Below, one piece after another: positions 44,902 to 56,467 of a DNA stretch of 64,000 bases. The notes beneath the pieces are model-generated. The model had not been told where the DNA came from, did no database searches, and saw nothing but the letters and a program-made list of their open reading frames with translations. The DNA is from Diaporthe sp. PMI_573. Lineage: Eukaryota > Ascomycota > Sordariomycetes > Diaporthales > Diaporthaceae. The DNA is taken from the NCBI GenBank assembly GCA_021399435.1, contig JAJTUP010000001.1, positions 3,038,001-3,102,000 on the forward strand. Direction: 5' to 3'. The first letter of the stretch is position 1. The number at the start of each line of letters is the position of its first letter. The translations under genes were made by a program, and so were the position numbers.

Positions 44902-44931
<30 letters not shown>
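44902..44931. repeat. (AC)15 microsatellite in the Crh 3' UTR
   Basis: Perfect dinucleotide run that starts 17 nt after the TGA of the Crh gene, so it should lie in its mRNA. Confidence 0.92.
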
Positions 44932-44933
<2 letters not shown>

Positions 44934-45165
44934 CTGGATGAGCTCACGACCCGCTATGCATTGAACGCCTGTGACGAATGAGTGATGAAATCTTGCTGGG
45001 CTGGAGGCGCGCGGCGGTATTAATCACAATACCTTCCTGGATGGATTGGAAGCGCTCGGAATATCTCCGGAGGCAGACTTGCTTATAAAGGCGTATGGGA
45101 ACAAGCCTGCTTTGGCAGCGGCGGGATATGGCGACGAGAAGCGGACATTGACGAATTCGCTAATA

Positions 45166-45203
45166 GGGTATACATACATAACTCGGGTATACATACATAA
45201 CTC
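45166..45203. repeat. 19-bp perfect tandem duplication
   Basis: The unit GGGTATACATACATAACTC occurs twice without a gap, in the convergent intergenic region. Confidence 0.92.
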
Positions 45204-45913
45204 ACATAAATCTAATATCAAGCCTTGTACATCTGTCGCACATGACGCCGGAAGTCACCATCTTTTGCAGTCGTGGCGACGAGCCACGTCCCGTAGTTGA
45301 GATCGAAAGAGACTCATTGCCGAACTTCCATGTTGGGCTAAGTCGCATTGGCTCACAAGAAAGCAGCGGCGTGCTGCATCTGCCGTGACCATGCTGATGC
45401 ATACGCTGAACTTAAACATCTGGATCAGGGCTGAGAGCGACCTTTGCTCCGAGATCCCATGGCGCGTAACGGTAGTACACGAGAGAGCGAAATGCAACAC
45501 CAGTGGAAACTCTAAACAATGCTGTTATTGAAGACCTCGTGAAACTCATAATCGTCATATTAATAGTGTAATTACCAGGAAGCTACCGAAGGCCAGCAAG
45601 GAGAATGTCTGACAAGACAGTAGAACTACGTATCTTCTCCAAGTTCTGACCCGGTCGCCGGTCTGTACACGATTCAATAGCAAGGCAAACAAAAATCCAA
45701 TCCCTTTTTAACCCACCCGCGGCCTCCTACGTCCAAACAAACCGAAACGACAGAAAGAAGATGTAGGAGAATAGGTATCCGCGGTGAAAGAATTACGTCG
45801 AGCCCAGCTACCTTCAGTCCCCCAACAAAAAAATCGCTCTTTTCTTACTCCAGGCTACGTGCATCGGGGGACAACCTCAGCGACTCGCGGGAAAACATTC
45901 CCACCCGCCCTCT

Positions 45914-48900
45914 CTAAGGGTTCGGAGTAGGCTCGCGACTGCGAGCGCTGCTGGTCTCCCTCTTACCCAGGAAGCTCCGTCGGGAGAAGGCCGACCTGGG
46001 GCTGCCGGGCGCCAGGCTACCGCCACCGTTGGCCTCGGAGGACACGAACGTGCTCTTCACCACAACAGTACCTTCACCAACGGTGATCGTCTTTTCGCTC
46101 ACAGAAGGCGACTCGTCGAGAGGGAAAAACTGTTCGCCAAGGTCCTCATCGCTCCTAAGGGTGTGGTTCTCCTTGGCCTGGATGGAGAAGGCAGCATCGG
46201 GGGCGCAGACACACCTGAATGTCTCTCCAAAAGTGAATGTCCCATCTGAGGCTTTGTGGTGCTTGGTCTTGCCGATGGTCTTGCTTTTCGGCATTGTCTG
46301 TTGGACGACAATGAATAAGTCCGTGGATGGCGGGAAACCTGCGGCAGAGACAACGGTGAACGTCGCCGTGCCAGCTCCTGGGCCGGGTACTATCCCACTA
46401 TGTGCGGACGCTGCGCCAAAGCTCTTGGTGCGGTTGTGGTTTCCATTGCTGGCGCCAAGAGCCGGTGTTGGTGAGGCATCCGGTGAAACATCAGCACTGG
46501 ATCCTCCAAGACCAGTTGACCGCTTGAGACCACCGGGCGTCGATTCAGCGCCGTTGATGACCACAGGCGACTCCTGAAGACCAGCGGACGGCGATTCTGG
46601 GATAGAATCATCGTCTTTCTTCCATCCTGTCAAGCCCCGCTTCATGAAAGAGGCGCCTTTACCAATGCCGTGGACAATGCCTGTGGCGCCCTTGATAGGT
46701 GCACCAGCGACACCAGTAACTATCCTGCCTGGTGCAGCAAATGTCCCGGAGAATGTGGATGAGCCTTGTCGAGTTCTCGTCACGTAGTCCGGACGGAAAA
46801 GCAGGCGCAACCTCAGGACACCTGATTTCCCGTCCAGGATAAGTTTGACCTCCTGGGCCTTGAACGGGTCTAGCGACTCCAAGTTGATGGCTGCGCCGCC
46901 GAGGAAGTCAGGCTTATCCGCAAAGTCCCAGTCCAGGACCTTGACACTGAAGTCTGCGGCAGTGCGAGAGGGGACCGGAACCTCGAAAAACTCGTTCCAT
47001 GCTGGGTGGAGCGTCTTCTTCTGCACCTTCGTCTTGAACACCTCTCGGCCATTCAACTCGAACTTGCAGTAAGGGTCACTCTTTCCGTTGGAATCCGCGG
47101 AAGGCAGCTCGCTAGCGTCCAGGACGTCAACCCGAAGGTTGCCCATGTTGTTGATGCTCTCACTGGGGTCAAGCTGCATCTTCACTGGGACATACTTCAG
47201 ACTGACTTTCACGGAGCTGGGTCTTCCGTCCTCATCCTTCATTATCAGCGTGGTAGGATTGTTCTAGAACATGTTAGCCTTGTAGCTTTTTGGTAGTATG
47301 ACGATAGACTCACCAAACACTGCTTCAGTGTGTCCAGCGTATTGCCTGACAAACGAGCCAGCGTGCTATCCTTGTCATCGTCGCCGTGCTTGCCGCCCTT
47401 CTCGCGGACCTTGATGGTCAACTTGGAGAACTCCAACTCGCGGATGAAGCAGTCTCCAATTTCATCGAACTGGTTCGACTTGTGTTTGGCGGTTGACGAC
47501 ACATAAGAGGGGAAAGCCATATCGTCCACATAAACCTCGATATGCGCATGGCTCTCAGGTAGTTCTGCCTCCATGAGCTTGAATATAATGAGGCCAGAGT
47601 CGTACTTGACGAGCTCTTGAGGGGTGAGATGGACCTTCGGTGGGTGCCTTTCCTCCCTCGACTTCCGAGGAAAGCCAGGAGAGAGGGGCGTGGCGGGCGA
47701 CTTGGGCGGTGTGGCATCCTTGCCCTTGTCTCCGTCAACAGGTGCACCCAGTGAAGAGGTGAATTTCCCGGCATCTCCAGAACGTGGAACATCGAGCGAC
47801 TGCTTCGCGTCCCCGTTCTGAGATGCTGCAGGCGTGCCCTCTCTCTCCTCCTCCTCCTCCTCGTCGTCTTCAGGGTCGGCAACATTCAGCGTAGGATAGA
47901 AGGCGACAGTATACTCGAGGATGCCTTTTGGAACGCCCTTTCCGTGCATTCGCAGGCCGTCTTCACGAGGCACTTTCTTGTCATGGACGAGGTATTCGCC
48001 AATGTCGTCCTGTGATATGTACTCGTTCGCAGGGATCTCAACCAGGCCAAGGCTTCTGTGTTTGCCCATTTTTTCGAAATCCATGACCTCAACTACCAAC
48101 TTCTCGCGTGGAGAATGTACAGGTATGTAGATGACTTCATCCCAGTCCGGATTCAAAGTGTTGCGGTGGTGCACTGTGCGTCCTCGCTCAATGCCAGAGA
48201 GCAGAACACGCACGTATGGATCAGACTTGCCCATCGCTTCGAGATTGCGCAGGCTTTTGGCGCTCTTGAAATGGAACCGCATTACACCGATTGGCGTTTG
48301 GTAGCCTCCGGTCCCAGCTACAACCCCCGACAACGCCACGGGCTTCCATTGAGCCTGCATCTTGACTCGGCCAGTATGTGTGTTTGCGAGATTGTACCAG
48401 TCTTGTCCCTTGGCCATTAGCTCGAGCATGTCGTCTAGCTTGATCTGATAGGTCCCCAGGACCTGGTCTCCAGCTAGGTCACGATCATCCTTGATGGCCA
48501 CGCCGAGTTTGGCAGTCTTGCGATCTGTAATGAGAATCTCTTTGGAGCCATTGTCCCAGATTGGGTTGTTGGTCCTCTTCAGCTTCTTTGTAGCGTGGAC
48601 CTCTTTACCATTGAGCAGGAGGTGAGCGTATGGGTTGAGCTGGCCGACGATGCTCTTTGAGCCATCAAGATCCTTGGCCTGTTCGACGTTGAAGCGCAGA
48701 ATACCTGTGTTCATCTCTGGCGGTGGCTCTTCCTGCCCCTCTTCGTCCTTGACAGGTTCCAAGACGGGGAAGAAGCGAATATCACACATGAGAACACCGC
48801 GATCTTTTCCGCCAGACTTGATCTCCAGACGCTGGTTCTCATGATCGTAGTCGTCTTCCAGGTTCTCGAGGGCGAACGATGCAGTTCCGAGATCCTTGTC

Positions 48901-50545
48901 TTTGCGGAACTCGTTCCAGTCGTAGACTTCGATGTCCAAGGAGTCATGGAAGGAGGTAACGATGATATAGTGGGTCTCGTTCCACCGTGGATTGGGTGTG
49001 TCCTTGACAACCTTGGTCTGCGCCAATGGCTGTCTCTTGTTGACGGTGACCACAGCATAGCCGTCAGGGTTGCCGGAGAAGTTGTCGGGGTTCTTCAAGC
49101 CCTGGGCTCCGTGCAGAGTGATTGCGACGACACCAATGGCCTGGTCCACCGGGGACCCAGCAAGCATCTTGGCAATCTCGAGAGGGAATACATTTGGCGC
49201 GTACATCATTGGTGCCAATGTGCCGTGTATCTGTTCAAGTATGAAAGTCTCCAGGCCGGGGATGAAGTTGATGTCGAAACCGAGGGTCTCGCCACCGAGA
49301 GGCTTGCAGACGTAGTCAATGGTCGGACGGTCGAGGAAGCACATTTCGATCTTCTCGATATGCGGGAAAGGAAGCTGCAGCTTCATTTTCAGGCGCATGA
49401 TGCCCGAAAAAGCCATGTCTTCGACGATAACATCGAGGCCCTTACTGATCATGGCCTTGCCGACCCGGATTTCGAGAACCACTTTGGGATTGATCTTGTT
49501 CTTGACCTGACGAGCTGTCATGTCGGCAGTATCGTTGGGGGTGAAGCTAAATTTCCAATCCATCATGACGACGTCGTCGTCGGCCTTTGGGTAGGTTTTG
49601 ACGTGCTCCATACGCGGCGGTTTGGAGCCGAGAGTGAAGGTCTTGAGCTTCAGACTATCGAGGAATCCGGGGGTCGCACCACTCAAGACCTGATCCACTG
49701 AGTTGATGATGGTTTGCGCAAGCACTGGCTGGTAGATGGGCCAGAACTTGACGAGGAATGAGTTGATCCACTCGAGGGATTCTGTGTCGGTCTCCAGTCG
49801 CTTGAGCGAGAGCTCGCGGTTCAGGTCGTCCCGGAAGTTGCGGCGGACTCGACGGAGTGAGGTCCGGTAGTAGGTCGCGCAGACAGCCATGATGATGAAG
49901 ACCCAACCGAGGCCGCCTCCAAGGACAGCTACAAACCAAGACGATATGCAAGCAAACGCGATGACAGCGGCATTGTAGTACCAGTCACCGTAGAACTTGT
50001 CTGGGACCTTTCCCTCCAACCAGGTCTGGTGATCGAGCAGGCTCTCACCCTCCTGGATAGACTCGACAGGCCAGCCGAACTGGGGTGCCCAGCCGGTCAT
50101 GGGCCCCATCTTTGCCCCAGCATCGTCTCCGTCGTCCTCCTGTATCGTCTTTCCGTCGGCGTCTTTTGTCGTTTCAACAACGCCGGCCTTGGAGGCTTCT
50201 GGAAGGTCATATTGCGGCGCGGTACCGTCGTCTTTGTCGGTCACGAGCGCAGCGCCCTTTTGGCGCTTGGAATGGAAGCCTTCTGGGATAGCCTTGAGGG
50301 TTTAGGGTTAGTGGGATGACGGCTGGAAGAGGGCACTGGAGTCTTGTGCTCACTTCTCTAGCCTGGGCTCTCTTCTGCTCCGGGCTAGCATCCGGATCAA
50401 AGGTGAAGGCAGCCACACCGGCAGCCTTGCTCTCCTCGAGCATCTTTTTCTGTGCATCGTCGGCTGACACAGAGCTCCCGGGGTTGCGTGCGGCCTCGAT
50501 GGCGCCCTGCTGTTTGAGCTCGGCTGCTGCTTGTTCGGTGGCCAT
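45914..50545 (-). CDS. Tricalbin-like ER-plasma membrane tether (SMP and C2 domains)
   Basis: Three exons, 50545-50354, 50292-47314 and 47263-45914, give 1506 aa, the usual tricalbin length. A hydrophobic hairpin at about 164-202 (AAVIAFACISSWFVAV, GWVFIIMAVCATYY) anchors it in the ER. An SMP lipid-transfer domain follows (about 220-430; WINSFLVKFWPIYQPVLAQ). C2 domains start near 453 (VVAITLHGAQGL), 595 (ILRFNVEQAKDL), 734 (VMRFHFKSAKSL) and 1098 (LRVDVLDASELPSADSNGKSDPY). A weaker C2-like unit begins near 959. The last C2 keeps the Asp pattern for calcium binding (SADSNGKSDPY), while several others look degenerate. The Ser/Pro-rich C-terminus ends in a basic tail. Tricalbins tether cortical ER to the plasma membrane and move lipids. 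The first intron contains telomere-like hexamers. Confidence 0.94.
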
Positions 50546-51454
50546 GTTGAGTAGACAAGGCGGCTACGGGAGACCGCAGCGCAACGGGGACTCAATTGAC
50601 ACAGGCAAGGCTGATATAGGTGACGCTTTGGGGTGGGAGGATGTGCTGTCGGCGGAGGTGCTGGCCGGAAAACACAAGGCTTGACCTGACTATGCTCGGC
50701 GCAAGCAGCCTCCCTGGAGAGATTGTGACGAGAGGAGGGGAGATGAGCTAATGAGATGACACGGGAGGCAGGAGGAGCGAGGGCAGGATGGCCGGCCGGA
50801 AGCAAAAGAGGGACAGATTAAGAAAAGTGCTGAGGTAGCTTGGATGGTTCGGGCGAGCCTAGGCAATGTTGGAGGTTGGTGTGGTAAGCTCCCCGGGCTG
50901 CTGCTGCCAATGCCTTGCTTGGAGTCCGGTCCCAATCCCAATGGATCTGTTTCGGTTCGGAATCACAAGAAGCTCAGCTCACAACTGGAACCACACACGC
51001 GCTTGGAAGCCTGCTTTGTGGCAGACCAAGCAAGCAGGAGCGCATTGGACAGCTGCCCCCTGGGGTCCCATGAGAGCGAGCTGGCACTGTGACGTAGGCG
51101 CCCGAGCTGGAACTACACAGGTAGGTACTGTGTAGGGACCTGGAACTGGAGATGGGTCTGCAATGTGGCTTAGGTGGTGGGGCCAATCAAGCTCGGGCAG
51201 GGATCCAGAGTGCAGAACTTCTGGAAGCCGGGGGGCTGGAGGCCGAACTTGTGCTCCGATGTTATCTGGCTGCTACACAGCAAACCGCCCGTTTCCTCCT
51301 AATACCCGGCCCAAACTTTCGGCACCACGGCACCTACACACAGAAGATGCAGAGCTTCAGGAGGCTGGTCTTTCGGTGATTTACCTAGGTATCCCATGGG
51401 GTACCTGTAATACAGTAGGGCGTACTACAAGAGGACATCGGGTGACACGGCAAG

Positions 51455-51514
51455 GTATGCCACAGGGGGATATCCCGCAGGAGATTATCGAACAGGAGGT
51501 TATCCCAGAGGAGG
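51455..51514. repeat. Degenerate 15-bp minisatellite, cluster 1
   Basis: Four 15-bp units in register: GGTATGCCACAGGGG, GATATCCCGCAGGAG, ATTATCGAACAGGAG and GTTATCCCAGAGGAG. A fifth, more decayed unit may follow. The unit is a multiple of three, so it also reads as pentapeptides in any frame. Confidence 0.75.
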
Positions 51515-52836
51515 CTACCCCACACTGTCGTCCTCACGACTGGAGCAATCTCCTCTCGGTTAGCCGGTCTCGACATGGGGAGGAGGTGGAATGCTGCCAA
51601 GAGCCAGCGGCTGCTCAGCTTCTCGGCATGCAACCCGCCTGTCGCAATGCTGGGCCGAAGAACCACGAAACTCTGAATGCAGTAATGTCTAATGCAAGTA
51701 GTCCCATTTGCCTCCCTCCCGGCCCGCCAACCTAGGAAACAGATTGGGCGACGATCCCGATCGATGACTTGTTGGCTTCGACCAGGGTATCATCGCTGGT
51801 TCCAAAGCGCCTGCACTGCTGCGCGAATGTTCCTCTGGCTTGCTTCCCCGAGGGCTCCAAGTGGCGAACGAGGCCTCACTTCTGCCACAACAAAAAATCC
51901 AGTTCAGCAAGACACCCAACTCGTGCCAACTTATCCCACTCCCCACTGAACCTGCCACCTTGAACCCCACACGAAGGGCAGGGGACCGGGCAGGAAGAGC
52001 AAATAGAAGCATCAATTGGGTTCGTGCGAGTCGCACCTGTTGGAGGCGGGGCTCGCGGTGGTTTGTCCCAGAACCACGAGTTCGTCCGCCAGGGAGTGCC
52101 CCGGGAAGCTTGTTGAACTACCTGGCCTGCCTCGGAACGATGAACATTCCACATGATGATACAATACAGCTGCCATTCGAAGCACCCTCAAGGACTGACA
52201 CACGTGCGCATTTAGTTTACTGAACCCGGGCTGACAGCCCTTCTTGAGGCGCCTTCGGAGCCGTAAGCTGTCATGTTGGGTCTGAAAACATGGTAACCAT
52301 TCATTTGCCTCTGCTTGCATTCACCTCTGCCCGAAAGCGTACGGCCGAGTCATCAGCCGCTGCAGATCCATCGCTGCGACTCACCGTATCCCAGGGTTAT
52401 GAATAAATTCTGCTCGGTGGGGTGTACATCAGATCAGGACAGATATGAATAAAGACATTACACGCACTGCATGTCGGTACCGAACGCTGCTCGCTTCCAA
52501 GGTTGGTTGATGTGCGACGGAATACCGTGCCACCCTCCCATTCAGCACTGACATTATACGGAGCCTGTCAGCTTGATGAAATGGAATCATTCGTCGGAGG
52601 ATATGTCCATTGCACAGACGATAGTTTGTATACATTCCCAGACCTGACGAGGAGGCAATCATATAGATCGATAGTTTTCACAAGTATTAGTACTTGTCCA
52701 GTAATACAATATCCAGCCTACAGGAACCAGCCCTGAACCACAGACAAAGACACCGCCTTCATGGGTACAGGTGGCCGTCCTCTGGATTCTACACAGTAGA
52801 TTATTCTGCAGCATGAAAGATGTGCTTCGCTTAGGA

Positions 52837-52866
52837 GTTATCCCAGGGGAGATTATCCCAGAGATC
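52837..52866. repeat. Degenerate 15-bp minisatellite, cluster 2
   Basis: Two units, GTTATCCCAGGGGAG and ATTATCCCAGAGATC, of the same family as the cluster 1.3 kb to the left. The first differs by one base from a unit there. Confidence 0.7.
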
Positions 52867-53213
52867 ATCCTGCTAGGGATGTCTTCATGATCCTCACCAC
52901 CCACGTTTTCGATCCCTGCAGACGGTAGCAGACGGATGTACCACAGTACTCCGTAGACAGATCTGGCTTACTAATCTACTGTGGCGCAACTCTCTCTCTT
53001 TCTGCCGATATCGATATCGACCAGCAAGCTCCAGGCTGTGGCTGGGGAATTTTCCAGACTTCACATGCGTTACTCTCAGCATTGTAGCTATCTCGCATTT
53101 GAGCTGCCGCTTCCGAATAATACACGGCGACCAACCGAGACTCAACTCTGAGCAGGACCACAGCGCGGACCCCCCCCACCTATCACCAGTCGCCGCCAGC
53201 ACACACCGTCATC

Positions 53214-53920
53214 ATGGCTCAATATCTAGCCAGCATCTTCGGAACCGAGCAAGACAAGGTACGTTCTCCGGCAGTCGCCACGGCCCTCGTCCATCCCCCG
53301 CGTCGCCTCCTCTAACTAACCCGCGCAATAAACAGGTCAACTGCTCGTTCTACTACAAGATAGGGGCATGCAGGCACGGCGACCGCTGCTCCCGGAAACA
53401 CGTCAAGCCGTCGTACAGCCAGACGATCCTGATGCCGAACCTGTACCAGAACCCGGCCTTCGACCCCAAGAACCGCATGAACGCGTCGCAGCTGCAGAAC
53501 CACTTCGACGCCTTCTACGAGGACATATGGTGCGAGATGTGCAAGTACGGCGAGCTCGAGGAGCTCGTCGTGTGCGACAACAACAACGACCACCTCATCG
53601 GCAACGTCTACGCTCGCTTCAAGTACGAGGAGTCGGCCCAGAAGGCCTGCGACGACCTCAACTCGCGCTGGTACGCCGCGAGGCCCATCTACTGCGAGCT
53701 GTCACCCGTCACCGACTTCCGCGAGGCGTGCTGCCGCCTCAACAGCGGCGAGGGCTGCGTCCGCGGCGGCTTCTGCAACTTCATACACCGCAAGAACCCC
53801 TCCGACGAGCTCGACCGCGACCTCATGCTCAGCACCAAGAAGTGGCTCAAGGAGAGCGGCGCCAACAAGCGCAGCCCGACGAGGTCCCCCAGCCCCGAGC
53901 CCACCCGTAAGAGGTTTTAA
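53214..53920 (+). CDS. U2AF35, U2 snRNP auxiliary factor small subunit
   Basis: Two exons, 53214-53258 and 53336-53920, give 209 aa. Two CCCH zinc fingers flank a U2AF-homology motif. Finger 1 uses Cys18, Cys27, Cys33 and His37 (NCSFYYKIGACRHGDRCSRKH). The UHM runs through DIWCEMCKYGELEELVVCDN and GNVYARFKYEESAQKACDDL. Finger 2 is EACCRLNSGEGCVRGGFCNFIH. The order and length match fission yeast U2AF23 and the human U2AF1 core. The protein binds the AG at the 3' splice site together with U2AF65 during early spliceosome assembly. Ser34 in finger 1 is the position equivalent to human Ser34, which contacts RNA. There is no long RS domain; the end is a short RSPTRSPSPEP tail. Confidence 0.96.
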
Positions 53921-54474
53921 GAGGCCATCCAAGTAGGCTGGTTGAGACCACGAGGTCAAGCGGAGACTTGAAGGGAGGAGTGGGGAGGACTCCCCAAAGA
54001 ATACTGAGTTTGTCGGCAGGGTTGGTCAGGGCTCGGGTGCAATTATAGGCAGGCACGTAGAGGACACAAAAGCACTCTTGGTTGCGAGTGATTGGGGGAG
54101 CGGCAAGGACCTATGCGCATTTCTCAGCATTGCAAATGACAGGTTTGATGGGATACGTGCTCTGAGATATCACAACGGTTAGGGCGTCAGGAGTCTATTC
54201 AATGATTTCTCCACGGGGATGTGCTGAAGAGAAAACAGCCCACGTCATTAATGAAGACAATCCATGCTATTTGCCTCGCCCAAGACCGGCACCTTTAGTC
54301 AACGTGAAATGACTACCTCCCAGCTTCGGCTGAACGGGCGGGTTGGATGTGGCACAACGATATTCCCTTGCACTCCGGCTTGACAGTCGAGCTCTGAGCC
54401 CTTCATCTACAAAACCATCAATCTATGCATAGTCCGTTTCTCTGGTCTAGGCAAATCGTTGCGCACGTGCCCGC
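53921..54474. other. Convergent 3' flanks of U2AF35 and the OSBP gene
   Basis: 554 nt with no coding signal; should hold both 3' UTRs. Confidence 0.5.
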
Positions 54475-56467
54475 CTACTCCTTTGCGTCTACAAAAACGT
54501 CGTTAGACCCGGTCGTGTCTGATCTTTGAATGTCAGGAACATTCTTCTTCAGATCCTCGTGGAAATCGATCAGCGGTCCTTCAGATGCCTTGCCAGTAGA
54601 CTTGAGCATCCCTGAAATCTCCCCCGTGCTCTCTACCTTGGGGTCGTCCTTGAGCTGGCGTTCTATCGGCTTGGGAGGCTCCGCTGGTGTATCATCCTGG
54701 CCGAAGTCTATCAGATCGTCCTGCTTTGGTTGTGGCGGTGGAGCCTGGCTTGTGCCAGCCCTCGGTGGAATCGAGTGGGTGGTATTCGCTTTTTGACCTG
54801 GTGTGATTGGATAGATGTCCAGAATTTGTTCGATTTGTTCCTTGGGGTCAGTCGCATCGCTATTGAAGGCGTCAACGGAAGGATTCGCGTCAAATATAAT
54901 CTGAGGGGGAACCCACAGTTTTGCGTTGATTATCCATTCAAGGTCTTCCTCTCCTTCTTCGGAGCCACCAGGACCGCCTCTGACTCTTCTGAAGAGACGA
55001 GGATGCCACTCAACGCCCTCTTGGGCTCTCTTGGCGGCATCATCTCTTTGCGCGTCCTCAATTTTGGTCTTCTCGTCAGTAGCGAGTTCGTGGTTCCTGT
55101 CCCTCACGGCTTGTGCGGTCTTGCGCCATAGTCGCTGCGACTCCTTCTCATCTTGCTCCTTTATGGGTCTGACCTGGGGAGGCGATGGCCTCGAGCGGTG
55201 TGCATTGAAGAACGCATCCTTGTGGCCAGTCTGCTCGGTCGTTAGGCTTTCTGTCTCATGATCACGTTCTCCTGAAGGGGGGTTGTGTGTCTACCTTCAA
55301 ATTCTTGATGACCATCTCGTCACTCCACAACCCAGAGAACTCGTAGAGCGCCTCGCCCGTCTTCTCGTTCTTGATGAAGCCGCCGATGGCATTGTACGTG
55401 CCACCGACCCAGCCTTTTGTCTTGAACTCCAGGTCTGCGCTGAGGCCCAGCTCGGGACACCGAACGAAGCTGTGATCACCAAGCTCATACTTCATCTTGC
55501 CGAAGAGGATTCCTCGCGCGTACATGTTCGGCTGTGTGAGGAAACTAGGGGCTGCAGTCAGTATTCGTCGGCGCACGGGAAGGCAGCGTACCTACTATCG
55601 CTCGCCCTTCTGAGGGTCTTTTCCCCTGTTCAAGAATGTGAGGGTGGCGGTCCCCTCCATCAGACTTGCTGCCGAGTTTCCCAGGAATTTGCTCTTTGGT
55701 TTCAGACATCCGTCGACCCTGATGTGGTGCTCAGGAACCATGTAAAAGTAGCTTGATTTCGGCGGATGGTGAGATGTCTGCTCGGAGATGTAGTATGCTC
55801 TTGTGTTGTCTGGGAAGTCCCAGTAACAAGTGAAGATCTCGCCGAGAATAGGATTCAGAGGTTTTTTAACTCCCGGAGGACGGATGTGCCAACCGCTCAG
55901 GTAGAATTTTACAACGGATACGAATCTTTCGGTGGGGTCGTCCATCTTCGGGATAGGTAGGAGCATTTCGGGGTGGCACATGAAGCTGTAAGGAGGATGG
56001 TCAGCCAAGGTTGCTTGCTTGCTTGAAGGTACGGGGACTCGATTTACTTGGTTATCCGCTCCAGCATGCTACGAGGCTCAAGAATGAATGTTGGAAGCGT
56101 GACCCGGCTCAGGTCTGCACCAGGCCTGAGTTGGGATATGATGTGGCCGAGCACTGCGGTGGCATATATCAGCATCGACGGGGTTCGTTGTCTCGGCGGA
56201 ACGTTGACGCACCATTTCCCTGGTCGGCTTCCATAACGGTCTCATCTTCAACTTGGTCCCCTCTGCCCTCATCGACAGATCCTCGGCTGCCTATGGGAAG
56301 AACGGGGAGAGGTTAGCGTACGAGTAAAGCATGGCGCAACGGCAGTCACAACGACGGCGGGATGCACGAATGACAGGCCCCAAAGTGGAGGAGAATTGTA
56401 GATTTCACGCACTAGCATTTGATGTCGCTCTTCGGCGTGCTCCAGACACAAGCCCCATCATCGGCAT
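54475..56467 (-). CDS. Oxysterol-binding protein-related lipid transfer protein (Osh6/7-like)
   Basis: Six exons, 56467-56413, 56290-56213, 56153-56048, 55985-55596, 55544-55295 and 55230-54475, give 544 aa. The OSBP-related domain begins [34 protein letters not shown] and continues with [22 protein letters not shown]. The family fingerprint EQTSHHPP lies at about 148-155. [21 protein letters not shown] and [17 protein letters not shown] complete the barrel. The [13 protein letters not shown] start and lack of PH and ankyrin domains resemble the short Osh6/Osh7 and ORP5/8 lipid-binding cores, which move phosphatidylserine in exchange for PI4P. The 120-residue C-terminal tail is acidic and Pro-rich with two DLIDF- or LIDF-type motifs. 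The fourth intron has a GTAGGT donor, needed to avoid two stop codons. The first 55-nt exon is the least certain part; its start Met could lie elsewhere. Confidence 0.9.

Larger units (their letters stand above)
44885..45913. other. Convergent 3' flanks of Crh gene and tricalbin
   Basis: About 1 kb without a gene, AT-richer than the exons. It holds (AC)15 just after the Crh stop and a perfect 19-bp tandem duplication at 45166-45203. Confidence 0.45.
50546..53213. other. Long divergent region between tricalbin and U2AF35
   Basis: About 2.7 kb without a recognisable gene. It holds two clusters of a 15-bp minisatellite (51455-51514 and 52837-52866), a TACCTAGGTA palindrome at 51382-51391 and a near-palindrome at 51388-51405. 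A 190-codon open frame at 51163-51735 is largely made by the 15-bp repeat and has no protein character. Confidence 0.45.

Noticed and set aside
48841..49701. 286-codon plus-strand open frame opposite tricalbin
   Set aside because: Antisense shadow of the tricalbin C2/SMP exon with no motif of its own.
51163..51735. 190-codon plus-strand open frame with pentapeptide repeats
   Set aside because: The repeats come from the 15-bp minisatellite; the rest has no conserved features.
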